A DNA stretch of 64,000 nt from Isoetes taiwanensis (taxonomy: Eukaryota > Streptophyta > Lycopodiopsida > Isoetales > Isoetaceae), in the NCBI GenBank assembly GCA_021234155.1, contig JAJEKV010000001.1, positions 25,657,189 to 25,721,188 on the forward strand, in the 5' to 3' direction. Under the pieces are notes generated by a model. The model was not told where the DNA came from and made no database searches. It saw nothing but the letters and a program-made list of their open reading frames with translations. The first letter of the stretch is position 1, and each line of letters opens with the position of its first letter. Positions 1 through 12,572 of the stretch are shown here, piece by piece. Made by a program: the position numbers and the translations under genes.

Positions 1-1150
1 GCTGCACCATGCGACAAATAAGAAAATATTAGAAAAGGAGATATGCAGGAATTTAAAACTAAGCTTTGCTACGCATTGAAATTCCTGTCACAAGGATAGA
101 AACAGCTACTAATTGGTGTAAACTTGAGGTTAAAGAGAAACAACAATTCCCATCTGATCCATTAGAGAAAGTGGAAATAACATCTATGCAAAGTCAGAGG
201 GAAGTCATTGCAGGCTTACTTGTGATTTACCAGATGAAGACGGCCCTACAAGCTCAGTAATGGTACCCTGTCTCAAACCTCCCTGCAACATAGAATCTAA
301 ACTGCAAAGAAAGCGTCGCAGCTTTACACATTGAATAAGAACATGAATGAGCAAAAAAAGCATACCTTTCACAACCTGTACTTAAGAATCGAACACTCTT
401 TTCCAGACCATTGAAAAGATCTCTACCATTGTTCCATCCCACGTAGGCATTCTCTAGGTGGGAAAATACCTCCGCGATTGACTTTTAAAAATATGCGTAT
501 CAGAAAGAACTTGACAATGACAAAGATTACATACAACCATGGGTGTAGAACCTTCTTTAGCTTGCCAGATTCGCTGCCACTGGTTAAACCTGGCAATTTG
601 TAGAGATCACGGACAAGAAAATCTTCGACTGCAGCAAAGCATATGGAAAAGATATAGGGCTTATATTTCAATTTACAAGTTGAAATATAAGCAGTTACCT
701 GAAGAAATACCATGGGCAGCGAGCAAGGATAGGGTGTCGGAAGAAAGACCTAGGGCCCTGAGAGGTGGCATTCTTGAGGCGGGAGGTATAACATGCCCTA
801 GGTTATATTTTCAAACAGTGTCCGGAAACAAGATAGTAGGCTTAGGTCCCCGACTACTTTCGATCCTAGCCATTGGATCTATGGGTAAGCCCCGTGCTGA
901 GTTCTAGCGAAGTCAGCATCAGCATTGATAAAAAAATTCGTCCCTACGCAAGTTGGATCTTGCTAGGGCTGATTTTTCAAAACGGGGCTGAAATTTTTTG
1001 CCTCAGCCCGCCCAAGTTCAGCAGCTTTTAGGCCAGCCCTTCGCACTTCGTCCATGTGAACCCAGCACTAGAATGGTGATTAGCCATAACAACCTCAACC
1101 TGTTTATCGTCATAAACTATCTGTTGCATGTTTAGGCTGGATTCACATGC
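1..1150. other. Non-coding stretch, nothing recognised
   Basis: Short open frames exist on both strands, the longest at 539-907 (+), but none shows a domain, compositional constraint or a splice-supported continuation. Several copies of a catgtgaacc-like word (near 1054, 1141, 1262 and 1290) link the right part of this stretch to the fold-back element that follows. Confidence 0.4.
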
Positions 1151-1154
1151 ACCA

Positions 1155-1412
1155 TCGCAGCCTTCACTGTCATGTAAAATGCCACGCCCTTTTACGCCCA
1201 CCATCGCCGACCATCACCAATTTGCAAAGGGTATAATAGGGCCCCTCTCCGACCACTGTTGCATGTGAACCCGCTCTTATCACGATAATGGGTTCACACG
1301 TAACCATCGCCGGAGGAGGGCCCTGTTTTGCCATGTGCTAATTGGCGATGGCAAGTGATGGTCCATGTAAAAGGGTGAGCTTTTTTACACGACGGTGACG
1401 GCGCGAACTGGC
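1155..1412. repeat. Fold-back (long inverted-repeat) element
   Basis: The left arm 1185-1272 pairs with the right arm 1290-1377 as an imperfect inverted repeat. Shared blocks include gggttcaca, agggccc, aattgg.gatgg and taaaaggg. A weaker outer pairing extends to about 1155 and 1412, and the loop is only about 17 bases. This is the structure of a fold-back MITE, or of a locus that makes hairpin RNA. No clear target-site duplication was seen, so the exact ends and superfamily are open. Confidence 0.65.
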
Positions 1413-3083
1413 TCTAAAGGCCTTAGCCATCAGAATCTCTCCACTGATGATCCTGTTTTGTACTATCACATTAATGCTTCAATTGGCCTTTGAATCTGTC
1501 CATGGGTAGCTACAACACAATGGATGCAAATTTTTGATGTTGCTCGTAAAGTCTACAATAAGTCTTGGACTCTGCCGGTTAAAGAGGGCAAACCCCTTGC
1601 TCTCTCATTACGGCAAAAATAAATGGGCTCGCCTATTTATTTGCAGCAATGGGCTCTCAAGGTGATTTAACCTCTAAATAGTGTTGTTAACATCCAATTA
1701 ACTAATTGTTAACGCGAGACTGACTATTGAAAGTTGAATATCAGAATGAACAGATGTGGCGGCGATGAACGGATAATGGCAGAATGAATAGAATTGGCTG
1801 AAGAATGGGTTTCAAGGTTAAGAGTTTCTAGGATTATTTTGCCCCAAGGGCAAACCTTAGGGACCGAGGGGGTGAAAATAGAAATTATGCCAAGGATAAT
1901 CAATGGATGGTGGAGATTCGTGGAGGAAGCTAATTTGAGGGTTGCGATGAAATATTGGGAAGTGACCTCGTCAAAGTCATATGAACTGGCAAACATTGTC
2001 AGTTCGATGGAGCTCATGCATGCGGCAAGTTGGAGTTGGCTTCGATTGAGTTATTTTTTTATTCTTTTTTCCATTCACGTCACTGTTATGTATTCTTCTG
2101 TTCTTTACGAAAAGAGTTTTGGGTGCCCGGAAGATGAGACTTCAAAGCAATATTCATGGCCCGGGATTCCTTCAATCCAGTAGTATTTGAGCTCTTTCAA
2201 GGATCTTTCATCACTGCCTGAGCCTCATGATACTACATGGAAGGTCGTAAGAAAGGTTGTGGTTTATTTCCTTGAGTTAAAGCATTTTTCAAGGGGCTTG
2301 GTTTTGCTTTGACAGGCCCATTTAGGAAAATTCCTTTTCATTTTGCAAAATAAATGGGCATCACGTGTGTTTTTTAAGAATGCAGATTCCCGCTATAGAT
2401 GCTTCAAATCGTATTGTAAGTTTGTAAGAAGACCACATTTAGCTAGGCTTGTGATTCGTTAGGCTTATGTTTTATTTTTCATTGTTCCTTGCAAAGAAAT
2501 TGGTTCTATTCTGGTATCCAACCATCATATCCCATGATTGAACCCTTAGAAGCTTTGCAACGAGAGGCACCAACTGTATATCTCTTTCGTGCCATCTCAA
2601 TGCAAAACTTACATGTCATAATCGTGCATTAGGTAATTGTGCTCGTTATTTTTTCCATTTCACAAAAGGGAACTCAGCTCAGATTTTTCCCATTCATGAG
2701 GGCAACCCTTTGTATGACAACACCTTGTTATGTACATCCAGCTGGTATAGTTGGTTGTTAGAAGAATCCAAATGTACATATTGTAGGCTTTATACAACAT
2801 GGCTCATAGCTATAAGTCCATAAATAATGAGAGCCTAAGCCATCACCATAAATTGATCCTTACAAACTTCTGTATAGTTTGGCAGTGGAAGGAAGGTTCT
2901 TTTATCGTCCGCGGAGGCCAATCGGCCTATGGGACCCAAATTACACGGGTGCAGCAAGCCCGTTCAATACCCAAGCTAGTGGAGGAACCCATTCAATTGG
3001 AATGGTCTCACTATCGAGATAGGCACGGAGGCTGTTAAGGCCATCTAGATGTTGTAAATATATCTATGCAAATTGGATCCCCA
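1413..3083. other. Non-coding stretch, nothing recognised
   Basis: Only short, unconvincing frames occur (for example 1794-2183 + and 2799-3038 +). I see no domain, terminal repeat or RNA gene. The stretch abuts the 3' end of the broken coiled-coil frame. Confidence 0.35.
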
Positions 3084-5229
3084 TTACTTCATGCAAGTTC
3101 TTATGTATTTGCTGCAATGTTTCTGTGATCCAAAGGGGCAAATGGTGGGCGAGCTCAGGCATGTATTCACTTTAAAGGCATTGACCCATGACTGGTCATG
3201 AAGATATTTGTTCTCAGGCTGTAACACCCATTTGGCATCTGGGTCATCCTGAAAGGCACGGCGTGGACCATCATCGAACTTTTTCTGTGTGTAAGCCAAA
3301 TAGAAGTCATGCATAATATACGCCATTGGTTGAACCAGGCGAAAAATAAAGAATTGGGGATCTTCACAAGGAATGAGATGGAATGTCATAAGAGCACAAA
3401 GAAGGCCTTTGTCTTCAATTGAGAGGTCAGACCAGATGGTGAGGAGATCCTTACTGGTGAAAGAACCATGGAGGGTGCCATTAGCAGAGAACCACTTGAT
3501 CATAAAAAGATGTCTTCGAGATAGCACATAATCTAAATAGCTCGTAGGTTTTGGAAAATCATCAGGAATATGGACAACCAAGGAGATGTAAGTCTCATGC
3601 TGATTATGAGCTTCATCAGCTGACTGAATGGCCTGTTGCGAGTGGTGTTCCATATCATGAATTCTATTGTCTTTCTCAGTGAGAAGACGGAGTTGGTTCT
3701 TGATCTTTCTGTGAGAATCAGTAGCATGTGAAGATGAAGGGTCGTGAGTGGAAACCTGCAGCTGAAGACTAGCAATTTCCGGATCATCTACCAGCTTCTG
3801 TTTCTGAGCCTCGTTGAGCTGGGTTTGCAAGTTCGTGACCTGTGTCTGTACTGCTGCGAGCTGGCCTTCCAAAACAGAAATTTGAATTTCTCCTTGCGTG
3901 GTGGCATGTTGTTGACGGGTATACTCATTTTAAAACCCCGTGTAAAGAGCCTGAATATCCATAAGAAGCTTGTCTTTTTCTTTGATCTGAGCCAGAAGCT
4001 CCCTGATAGTGGCTTGCAATTGAGTTTGCTGTTCTTCCAGTGCAGCGCATATCTCTTGCTCATTCTTGAGAGCCTCACGAGTTTCAAGCAAAGCGCCATG
4101 CTTACTCTGAAGGCTTTCTTCCAGAGTCTGAATTTGAGTGTGTGCAGCCTGAAGATCACGGTGCAAGACGTCCGTAGAATCTATATATTCTTTAACCTCA
4201 TTCATGAGATGTTTTTGGGACTCCTGAAGTTTGATCATGTAGCCGGCGACAATTTGTTCATACTGATACAGTGCCCATCGAGTGGGAGGAGGAACAAAGG
4301 GCTGAAGAGACAAGACTGTCTGTTGAACAATGCGAGTGGAAGTGTGAGAGCTTGGTTCGTGGTGGATGCATCAGCATGAGTGGACTGAGAGGAGGTGACG
4401 TTGATGACCGGTTGTGGGCGTGGTACTTGCTGGCATGGAGATGGTTGAGCATCAGAGCATGGACAAGAGGTCTCCTCTTGGAGTTCTCTGACAGCTTAGA
4501 TGACTGAATGGGCTCGACTAGAAGCTTGAGAAATAGCCTCCAAGTGTTTGATGGAAAGGTGATTGGGTTCTGTGAGACACTGGTTAATGATGGCTTCGAA
4601 GTGAGTATCCATAGCAGACTCAAGGCCGGAGCCAAGAGATTGACAGATTCTGTCTATTTCATGGAGAAGATGCTGGAACAAGATTTGGGCCAATCGACAA
4701 AACTGGTGGAATGAATGGTGACAATTGCAGTATGGAAGAAGTGCTTGTTGATATGGGTGTTTTTGATGGAGTAGCCATAGAACTTCCTCCACAAGAACTT
4801 GATAAAAGCTTCATGGAGCTTCCTGATGTTAGTGAGCTTATGTGTTGTGGCCCCATATGGAATTTGGCCATAAACAGTAACATCATGATCCTGCAAAGCT
4901 GCCCAATTCAAAGAGGGAGTGTGTCGAGGTAATTGAAATACATGGGCCAAAAGACTTTGGTTGAGAGTGATTCTTGTATGATCCACCATCATATGATATC
5001 CTGCATCAATCTTGATCAAATGTGCGACGAACTGCTGAAGTTGTGCTGGATTGGGAACAGGGAGTTCTTGTTTAGAAAATTCAAGCAACCCCGCCCTTTC
5101 AACGACATCACGAGTAGCGCCTTCAAGAGGTTCGCGAACAGTGGCAGTGGAAAAGATAACGGATTGAAAGAGCTCAGGATCCATGGGCACTGTGGCCTAG
5201 AGAGTGGGCAACTTGGAGGAGGCAGCCAT
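3084..5229 (-). pseudogene. Broken coiled-coil ORF, possibly a retroelement accessory ORF
   Basis: A reading frame of about 700 codons runs leftwards from an ATG at 5227-5229 and is split over all three frames. The N-terminal part (5229-4690, about 180 codons) is mixed globular sequence. It shifts frame near 4690, has a stop at 4496, shifts again near 4330, then reads through a long heptad-rich coiled coil (about 4313-3600) interrupted by one stop at 3930. The last part (3600-3084) is again globular, with many aromatic residues. Internal stops at 5197-5199, 4496 and 3930 sit in otherwise continuous protein. I do not recognise the family. It lies downstream of, and on the same strand as, the Tat/Athila pol at 12.9-15.3 kb, so it may be an extra ORF of a related element; that is inference. 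Confidence 0.5.
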
Positions 5230-5311
5230 GGCGATCGACGTAAGAATTTGAAGAGCGAAAGATGAAGAGTGGAGAAAGTTCAGAACTTTAGGGTTCGCGT
5301 TTGTTTAGCTA

Positions 5312-5324
5312 AGATTTTTATAAG
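5312..5324 (-). promoter_or_regulatory. TATA-like box for the broken coiled-coil ORF
   Basis: On the minus strand the sequence reads cttataaaaatc, about 85 bases upstream of the ATG at 5229, a plausible core-promoter distance with a short 5' leader. It suggests the frame once had its own promoter. Confidence 0.35.
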
Positions 5325-5721
5325 CAGTTTCGAAAGTAGAATCTGAGTTATTGATAGTGCCAGATGGCAGCATGGATGAAAGAAGGTTCCGAAAAAAAAA
5401 AAAAAAAGGGTTAAGTCCCAGAAAGCCAACTGAGAGTGAATCAAAGTGGAGATGAACTGGAATGGACGGTGCGATGGGACGTCGTGGTGATGTACGAATA
5501 TGATTTAACACAGTCGTGGTGTTAAGTGAGCATAATTAAAAGAGGCAACTCGAGAGTCTGAACACTTTAAAGAAAGGAGGTGGTAGAAGCAGCAGTCCAG
5601 AGAGACGGTACTGCGACTAGATTTACGACGAGATATAGGAATCTTGAATTGGAATGTACCTTGCATTTGGACATGTCAGCAGAAACTTGATTGGGCCACC
5701 GTGGCATGCAACAAGTGGTAG

Positions 5722-5731
5722 GGCTATATAA
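5722..5731 (+). promoter_or_regulatory. TATA-like box, plus strand
   Basis: The word gctatataag is followed about 45 bases later by an ATG at 5772 that opens a short frame of about 40 codons with no recognisable product. It could be the promoter of a degraded LTR or gene. The segment at 5800-5817 shared with 6730-6747 starts just inside this frame. Confidence 0.3.
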
Positions 5732-5904
5732 GGCGAACAAGGAGTGAAGCAAGAACTCGCGATTTGTAGCGATGGAGATGGTGAATACTATGCCCAATAA
5801 TTCTGGGAAGGGACTCGCAAGAGACACAAAACCGGCGATAGGCTTGTCATTCATCACAGCAGCAGTATACAATGTTTTGAAGAATAGAGAGGGGTAGCCG
5901 ACCA

Positions 5905-6602
5905 TAGGAACAATATCGGACTACCCCACAAACAGAAAATGCGCATAGGCAACTATAGAAGGGAAATGGCGACAACTTCTCATCGGGATAAAAAAACCCC
6001 GCCCTTTCGGGTTTTCGAGGAAAACCCTAATGAGAAATGGTCGCCAAAAACCTTGAATGTGTTGCCCGGAGAACGGGAGGAGATGGGTTGATGGCGAACG
6101 TAAATCCAGCAGGACCCCAGAAGACGGCGAAAACCTCAAATGTGTGTCATGGAGAAGTGAAGGAAATGGGCTGATGGCGAGCAGAAATAAAACGGGACCC
6201 CCGAAAACGGCAGAATCCTGCAAGCACCACAAAAGAACCCCTAAAAAACACCCGTGAATGGTTAGAGAAAAGCAACATGCATGGCGCGGAGGAAACACAC
6301 TATACCAAGAAATTCCCAAATATGAGCGACGAAAAAGAACACAACTGAAAAGAAATAGTGTCACCCATAAGGTGGAAAAGCATCACCCAACGGGTGGAAA
6401 ACCATTATGTGAAAATATGCATCACCCTCGAGGTGAAAATAAACAGCATCACCCGCAGGTGGAAAATAATGCGGCATGATGCCGATGAAAAGAAAACATG
6501 ATAATAGCAACACCCAAAGGTGGAGAACAACAAAGAGTGCATGAACAAAAAAATATAGATGAAAAAGACGCATACCCCCACATAACAAGGCGGGAAGGGA
6601 GG
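5905..6602. other. Non-coding stretch with repeated short motif
   Basis: No supported gene. Between 6360 and 6530 the plus strand repeats a short word of the form catcaccc..ggtggaaaa several times at roughly 30-base spacing, so this part is a degenerate short tandem array. Confidence 0.4.
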
Positions 6603-6730
6603 GAAGCAATGGAAATAGAAGAAGGAGCTGCTGTGAGAAGACGCCGATAACCGAGCCAAAAGAGGAAAGGGCCTGATATAGGAGCTCGTCCCTTCCCAGA
6701 ATGGCGATCTGATGGGTCGGATCGATGCTA
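6603..6730 (+). repeat. 128-bp direct repeat, copy 1
   Basis: By eye it differs from 12445-12572 at only four positions, with no length change. It contains tataggagctcgtccc. The two copies lie 5.84 kb apart in the same orientation and bracket mostly non-coding DNA, so they could be short terminal repeats of a non-autonomous retroelement. I found no tRNA primer site next to either copy. Confidence 0.75.
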
Positions 6731-6744
6731 TTCTGGGAAGGGAC
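6688..6744. repeat. 15-bp inverted repeat at the edge of the 128-bp repeat
   Basis: The left arm gtcccttcccagaat (6688-6702) is the exact reverse complement of 6730-6744. The right arm extends into a segment of about 40 bases (6730-6770) that also occurs in direct orientation at 5800-5840. Confidence 0.6.
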
Positions 6745-9700
6745 TCGTAAGAGACACAAAATTGGCCGACTACCAGAGAACTTAACTATAAGCCCAGTCG
6801 CCGCGAAGCCTCCAAGTGGTGAGAAGGGTCGCGAAGCACGTAGCGAGAATGGGAAGAAGAGGAGCACCAGCGACCGCGAGCGCGCGCAGCATCATGTGGA
6901 ACCCCCCGCGCCGCAGCTGCCGGGGCCCCGCCGCGACGAGCAGAATGCGTACCATATTGAGATGGATCCAGGCCGAAAGCGAGAAGGCAATCCCTTCACC
7001 ACACACGGGCAGTCGGATAGGATAAGGGACGTAAAGAGGAAGGAGAAGAATGGAAAAGAGGGCCGCCGGACGGATGGTTAAGAGGTCTATGCGGGGATGG
7101 ACAAGGGGGCAAAGGAGCGGAAATCGAAGTCAAAAGTAACAGGGATCGAACTGAGGTAAAAGGGTAAGAACGGATAGACATGAAAACAAGCAAAGGGCCA
7201 AGTCCAAGTCGAAAAGGGCAAGATTGAGATCATATCCAGAACACAGCGAATGTCAGGGCCAAATCAAAGAGGAGATTCAAAGTAATCATAAAAATGCAAA
7301 GAGACAAATCACAAAGAAAGTATAATGTACCATAGTATGCAATGAGAACATAATGATAAAGAATCAATCTCTTGAGAATACGTAAACTCAAAAACAAAAC
7401 GGCAAAGACATATGGCAAGGAGGATTCAATAGTGTGATAACTACCCAAATATTCTGCAACTCATAGGAAATATATAAATATATAAATTAGAGCCCACTCA
7501 AAAACTAAAGATGCAGCTCAGAGATAATGCCTATCCATAGAATCACCCAACTCAAACAAGAAAATGCAAAGAAATAGGTCCAAAAAAACAATAGCAATAT
7601 GCAGATCATCATAATCCTCGAAAGAAATGTGGCAACTTATATGAAGGATGCATCAAATCCCAATGCACAAGAATATAAATATCATGCAACCAGAAATCGA
7701 AAATTGACAAGCAAAAAATTCCACAACCATATGGCAGATCACCATGTCTATAGGAAAAACTAACCCAAGGTAGATGACAGATGTGACATCCCGAGGATGG
7801 GCAGAACTTGTAACTGATGGAGAGGCCCATGTCACAAATCATATCTTCCCAAGGATGGCAAAACCACTACAAGCTAGCAACAAGATTAGAGAAGGTATCG
7901 CCAACAATTATGATGCTTGACGCGTGCGCACTCCAGGCAGAATGTCAAAAGAGAAAAGAAAATATGTGCTTAGAAGAAGCAACAATGCTAGATCCTCCCA
8001 ATGCAAGACATGACTATTAGGAAAAAAGAAAACAACTTCCCCAAGTTTCGTCAAATCTAGGTAAACAGAAATCCAAATTCCCGACAGACCTATAGGAAAA
8101 TGGTCACAAAAGAATAAAGAGATGGTGGAAGAAATATAACATGCGGTAGAAAATATGTCCCAAACCACCTAAATGGAATGTCAATGGGAAAGATCAACCA
8201 CACGAGAGAGAGAGAGAGAGAGAAAGAGAGAGGGAGGGGAGGGAGGGAGGGAGGAGGGAGGGAGGGAGGAGAGAGAGAGAGAGATGCGTTGGCCACATGC
8301 ATCAAATTCGAGAAGAAGACATGTAGGGCAGAGAGCGCAGTGGCGAGAACAAGGCAAAAATCGATATCAATGTCAAATTCACAAGCAAGTGGGAACGTGG
8401 GATTCAAAAGGAAGAGAGGTGCTATATCAAGGAAATTCACGTGGAAAATAAAGGCAACATTGACCGAAGTTATGGTTAATGGTAGGATATAATTCTAACG
8501 AAACAATATGCTAACGTTAGCAGAGGGGTTGGAAGATGGCCCGTAAAGACAAGTAAAGACAACTCAACCTTAAAAACGATCTCCCCATGAATGACGAGAC
8601 GTCTAGCAAAATAGGGTACATGAAGGAACATCGCCAAAATATAAAATCCCAATAAGAAATAGATACCAGGTGTGAATAAGGGCATAGATAAGAGACCCAA
8701 CAATGTCCGAAATGCAATTGTCACAAGGAAAAACAATTCCAATGGAACTCCTAATTCCATTTGCAAGATGTCAAATGCATAAATAGCGACTAAAAAATGT
8801 GCCCTAGACCAGAGAATAAAAAACAAAGTATACCAATGTCTGAAGTCCGACAGTCTAAAGGCAAGAGGCAAGCACTAGACAAGGGGACAGAAGGGAAATC
8901 AAGCAACCATGGGGCACGAGCACCTCATGCAGGATCGCGTGTGCTGCTCCTAGGCGAAAGACATCGCAGATATAGGTAAAAGAGACCCAAGTCGAGAGAA
9001 TGTGAAGATGGAGATGTTTGAAGGGAGGAGGTCAAAATGTGAAAACCAAGTCAAAGGGAAAGTTACGGCCAAGGATATCGAGGAGATAGAGGTTGAGGGC
9101 GCCAAGGGTCGGGTAGGAGTAATGAGGTGAGTCCAATAACCAAGTGAGGAAATGGGTAATGGGAACACAACAACTACCTATTGTCATGTGGAAAATTATA
9201 GCATGCCACATCTAGATACAAAATAAGGCAACTCGTGAGAAACATTAAAACACTTACTCTGGACAAATAAATGGGCATATCTAGGGATGACAATCCATAA
9301 CATAACATATCAAGAGGTCAGGAGGATCAGGACAACAAAGAAAATGCTTTAAGACCAAGTATGAAGCAAAATGTCCAACAAAAGCAAAACAGAACAAGAA
9401 CTCGCACCAAAATGTAAATGGATACTAGACAAATCCACCGGCAAATCTCAATGCAAAAAATGACAACCCAATACATGCATATATGGAAAAGTGGTGTAGA
9501 AACAAATTTCTAGATAGAACCAATGACCGTAAACCAATAGAAATATGTAAAAGAAGTATGCAATGCAACATGTGAAAAAGCAAAATATAGATCGCCGAAG
9601 AGAAGCAATATGAGACCCAGAACATAGGAAACAAAGAACGCGGCGAGCAAAGAACGAAGAAAATATTGGATGAAGCTCATCAAAAGAAAAGAAGAGATGC

Positions 9701-11389
9701 TCCCCCCTGATACTCAACGCAATATCCATAAGGTACACCCTACATGTCCACAAAGATATAGCTCAAAGTTGCAACATACAACCCATGTCAATAGCATCGA
9801 AAATTGAACTACGGAAGAACATATAAATAACCCACAACATATTGTAACGGCTACCAAATACATCACAAATCACTTTAACAAAAAGGAGCTAAAAAAGTCC
9901 AGGTCCCAAATGAAATCAACAAACAATAAATTACCTTATGCGCACCTTCGAGGTTCCCTAAGAACGTAAAAAATCCCCGCATATAAAGTGTTCTGGTTCC
10001 GAGACAAATGGAATAAGGAAAAATTGGCACCTAATCCCCTTAAACAATGGTCTAGAACAAATGGTGACCCAAGGAAATGGTATAGAGTGGCATATGTAAC
10101 ATGGGACTTAACAGAAACAACGAAAATAGTGCCCAAGCCCGATTGCAAGAGCATAGCCTGCCGTCGAATATATCCAAACAAGCCATGTGTTAATCCATGT
10201 CAATGTTATAATACAAAGAAAATCTTTAACCTTGGGCTTCGACCTAGAGCACAAATGAAAACGAACTGGAGAAAATAAGAGGGCACCACGAAAATTGAAA
10301 GTTGACATTTGGAAACCCAAAAAATCCCTTATGCAACACCAGCTAGACCTAGAGAAAAATAAAGATGCGCTGTAAACACAAAAGTACCCCAATGTGTCCA
10401 AAACCACAAACTTGATAAGTGAGTTTAAGGGGTCGAGAAAACATATGGTTTAACATAGCAAGCAAATGTGAAGGCACTAAAATTAAATGAATCTTTGTAA
10501 ATGAGCATGCCTATGATAGAATAGAAGGATTGTAATAAGCAAAAAAGAACAATGCTATGCCGAGCACGAGATCAATGCAAATACAAATTCCAATCCCACG
10601 AACAAGGGCCGAAATAACGAAGCTAGGTGCTTAACCAAAAAAGTCAAAACAAAAACCCTGGGAATATGTACAAAACATGTGTAGATTTTTGAAACCAAAG
10701 GTGCCGAATGGAAAAGCAGATAACTCATGAGTAGACAAAATAAAAACTAGCTGCAATGAAATAGTGCAAGAAAAACATGGATAAAACATCAAATATCAAC
10801 TCTGTAGAGTAATAAAGGGAAAAATGCACAAACGAATATCCGTTGAATAGAAATAGAAGAGCTCAAACTACCATCACCCAAACCTTAACTCAAACGAACA
10901 TAGCTAAAGATCTCAAACGAGCCTAGCCACAACATGAACTCGGATGAGCAGAGCCAAACATGAGTATATTGGAAACGAACGGGCTCAAACCTACTTAATA
11001 GACAATGCGAGACCAATAATCCCACAAGGACAGAGGGAAAACACAGGTTAAAGAAATCAAGTACCAAATAAAAATAAAAGGGTTAGCAACCAAAAAGCAA
11101 GGGTTAGCCTAGCATTGCTCCATCGGAAGGAAGGTTAGAATGGCCCCACAGCCATGAGGCACACTCTGCTACTCCAGCCGGAGGCGCCCATGTCGATCTA
11201 AGCGGATTAGAAGACCTGTCCTGAAAAAATCGTGCTGAGGCAGTCTAATGTACAAATGGGTAATGCGCCTCTAATCCATTGAGCTTGCATTCTGAGCCCA
11301 ATAACAATGTTGGGGACGGCTCGACAGGCCATCTAGGAAAGTGTATGATGAAACCATTCCTTAATTTGGAGCAAAAATGATGAGGAATC
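6731..11389. other. Long purine-rich non-coding spacer
   Basis: About 4.7 kb with strong A and G bias on the plus strand. It creates long but meaningless minus-strand frames rich in Phe, Leu and Ser. No domain, splice pattern or RNA gene was found. It holds the GA microsatellite at 8.2 kb and looks like the interior of a non-autonomous element. Confidence 0.45.
8204..8284 (+). repeat. GA / GGGA microsatellite
   Basis: Pure (GA)n passes into (GGGA)n-like runs and back to (GA)n over about 80 bases. It produces spurious Arg/Glu-rich frames on the plus strand and Ser/Leu-rich frames on the minus strand. Confidence 0.95.
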
Positions 11390-11647
11390 ATGAACATATT
11401 GTGGGAAAATGGTGGTAACGTCGACTTGTCTCCAGAAGTATTGTCTGTGCTTCCCACGGACCCTTATGAGCAGTTAGATGAAGCTAAACGGATTACCTAT
11501 ATGGCCATTACGGGGAGGATAGCAAAGTTGGAAGCCGAGGAGAAGAAACGCAAAAAAGCAGGACAGCTTATCGTCAACCTCAAAACGGCGACAAGATCTG
11601 CCGGAGATAACACCAGAGAAAATAGCTGGCAAGATAATCCGTGTTAA
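11390..11647 (+). pseudogene. Fragment of an At4g15545-like plant gene (N-terminal exon)
   Basis: The frame opens with ATG at 11390. From about 11420 to 11545 it reads as the conserved N-terminus of the plant family represented by Arabidopsis At4g15545: an acidic lead-in, then LPTDPYEQLD, then a basic-isoleucine helix containing IT.MAI..RI..LEAE. Family members continue into a long coiled coil that starts just there; here the following 100 bases drift into lysine-rich, unrelated sequence and stop at 11647. No later exon is visible. The fragment lies between the two 128-bp direct repeats in otherwise non-coding DNA, so I read it as a captured exon rather than a working gene. The family match comes from memory of conserved residues, not a search. 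Confidence 0.65.
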
Positions 11648-12339
11648 CGGCGTGCTAGATGCCAGATCCAGGAACCCAGACTCGGCCAAGAAGCTTAAGG
11701 GCGCATCTATGCAAGTAATATGACCTAGGGAAGAAGACACGGACGATAAATTCTTCTAGAAGAAGGGTTCCGATCCTAGACAATGCCATGGAGCTGATGG
11801 CAATCAGATAGAAGTGCATGGAGCAGGCCGTTGGCAGTTAGTAATAGGTGAAAAGCAAGAATCAGAGGCCAAAAATATGGTTGCTGAGTTACCCATTTCT
11901 GAATTAGCGGTGAAATGCAAGAATCAGAGGCCAGAAATTAGAGTTATGTTACTGTATGGCCACTTAAGATAGCCGAAATGGGAGGAATAGGCCAAAGCAA
12001 GAAACTGGAGGAACAGACAGGAACATGAAGCAGCAATAACAATCATGATTAAACCCATTTGGCCTAATAGACAAGAAGATCGCCCAAACCTATAGGAAGC
12101 AGAAACATGCATAATCTCAGAACGATGGTGGAATCAAATCCAGTGCAAAGGAAGAAGTCGCCAATGCCGAGAGTAGCCAGAGATCCGCTGTCTCCAAAAG
12201 ATTGAGCAGGATGAAGCCCTTGCATGCCGGACTGGAACAAGATAACACACGAGGATAGATGCGCTCCTTGCAAACGACCAAATCGAGGAGGCAAATGAAC
12301 TAAACCTTGTAATTCAAGAGCTGTGAATATGAGGCGAGA

Positions 12340-12444
12340 AATGAGAGATGCAAATATGAGGCTAGAAGATCTAAGATAAGGCTGGGAGAAAAGAAGCAAT
12401 GGACAAGGAAAGGCTAGAAGATCCGAGATAAGGCTGGGAGGAAA
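12340..12444 (+). repeat. Short tandem duplication beside the 128-bp repeat
   Basis: A unit of about 55 bases containing gataaggctgggag followed by aaagaagcaatgg occurs twice in tandem. The second copy runs directly into the 128-bp repeat at 12445. Confidence 0.6.
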
Positions 12445-12572
12445 GAAGCAATGGAAATAGAAGAAGGAGATGCTGTAAGAAGACGCCGATAACCGAGCCA
12501 AAAGAGGAAAGGGCCTGATATAGGAGCTCGTCCCTTCCCAGAATGGCGATCCGATGGCTCGGATCGATGCTA
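12445..12572 (+). repeat. 128-bp direct repeat, copy 2
   Basis: Partner of 6603-6730: same orientation, same length, four mismatches. To its right lies 3' flanking DNA of the Tat/Athila pol. Confidence 0.75.

Noticed and set aside
539-907. 122-codon plus frame
   Set aside because: No recognisable domain, no splice support, overlapped by an equally long opposite frame.
6361-6867. 168-codon minus-strand frame
   Set aside because: Phe/Leu/Ser/Pro-rich translation of purine-rich plus-strand DNA that runs across the 128-bp repeat; no domain.
8090-8492. Overlapping frames on both strands across the GA tract
   Set aside because: Arg/Glu or Ser/Leu runs are products of the microsatellite.
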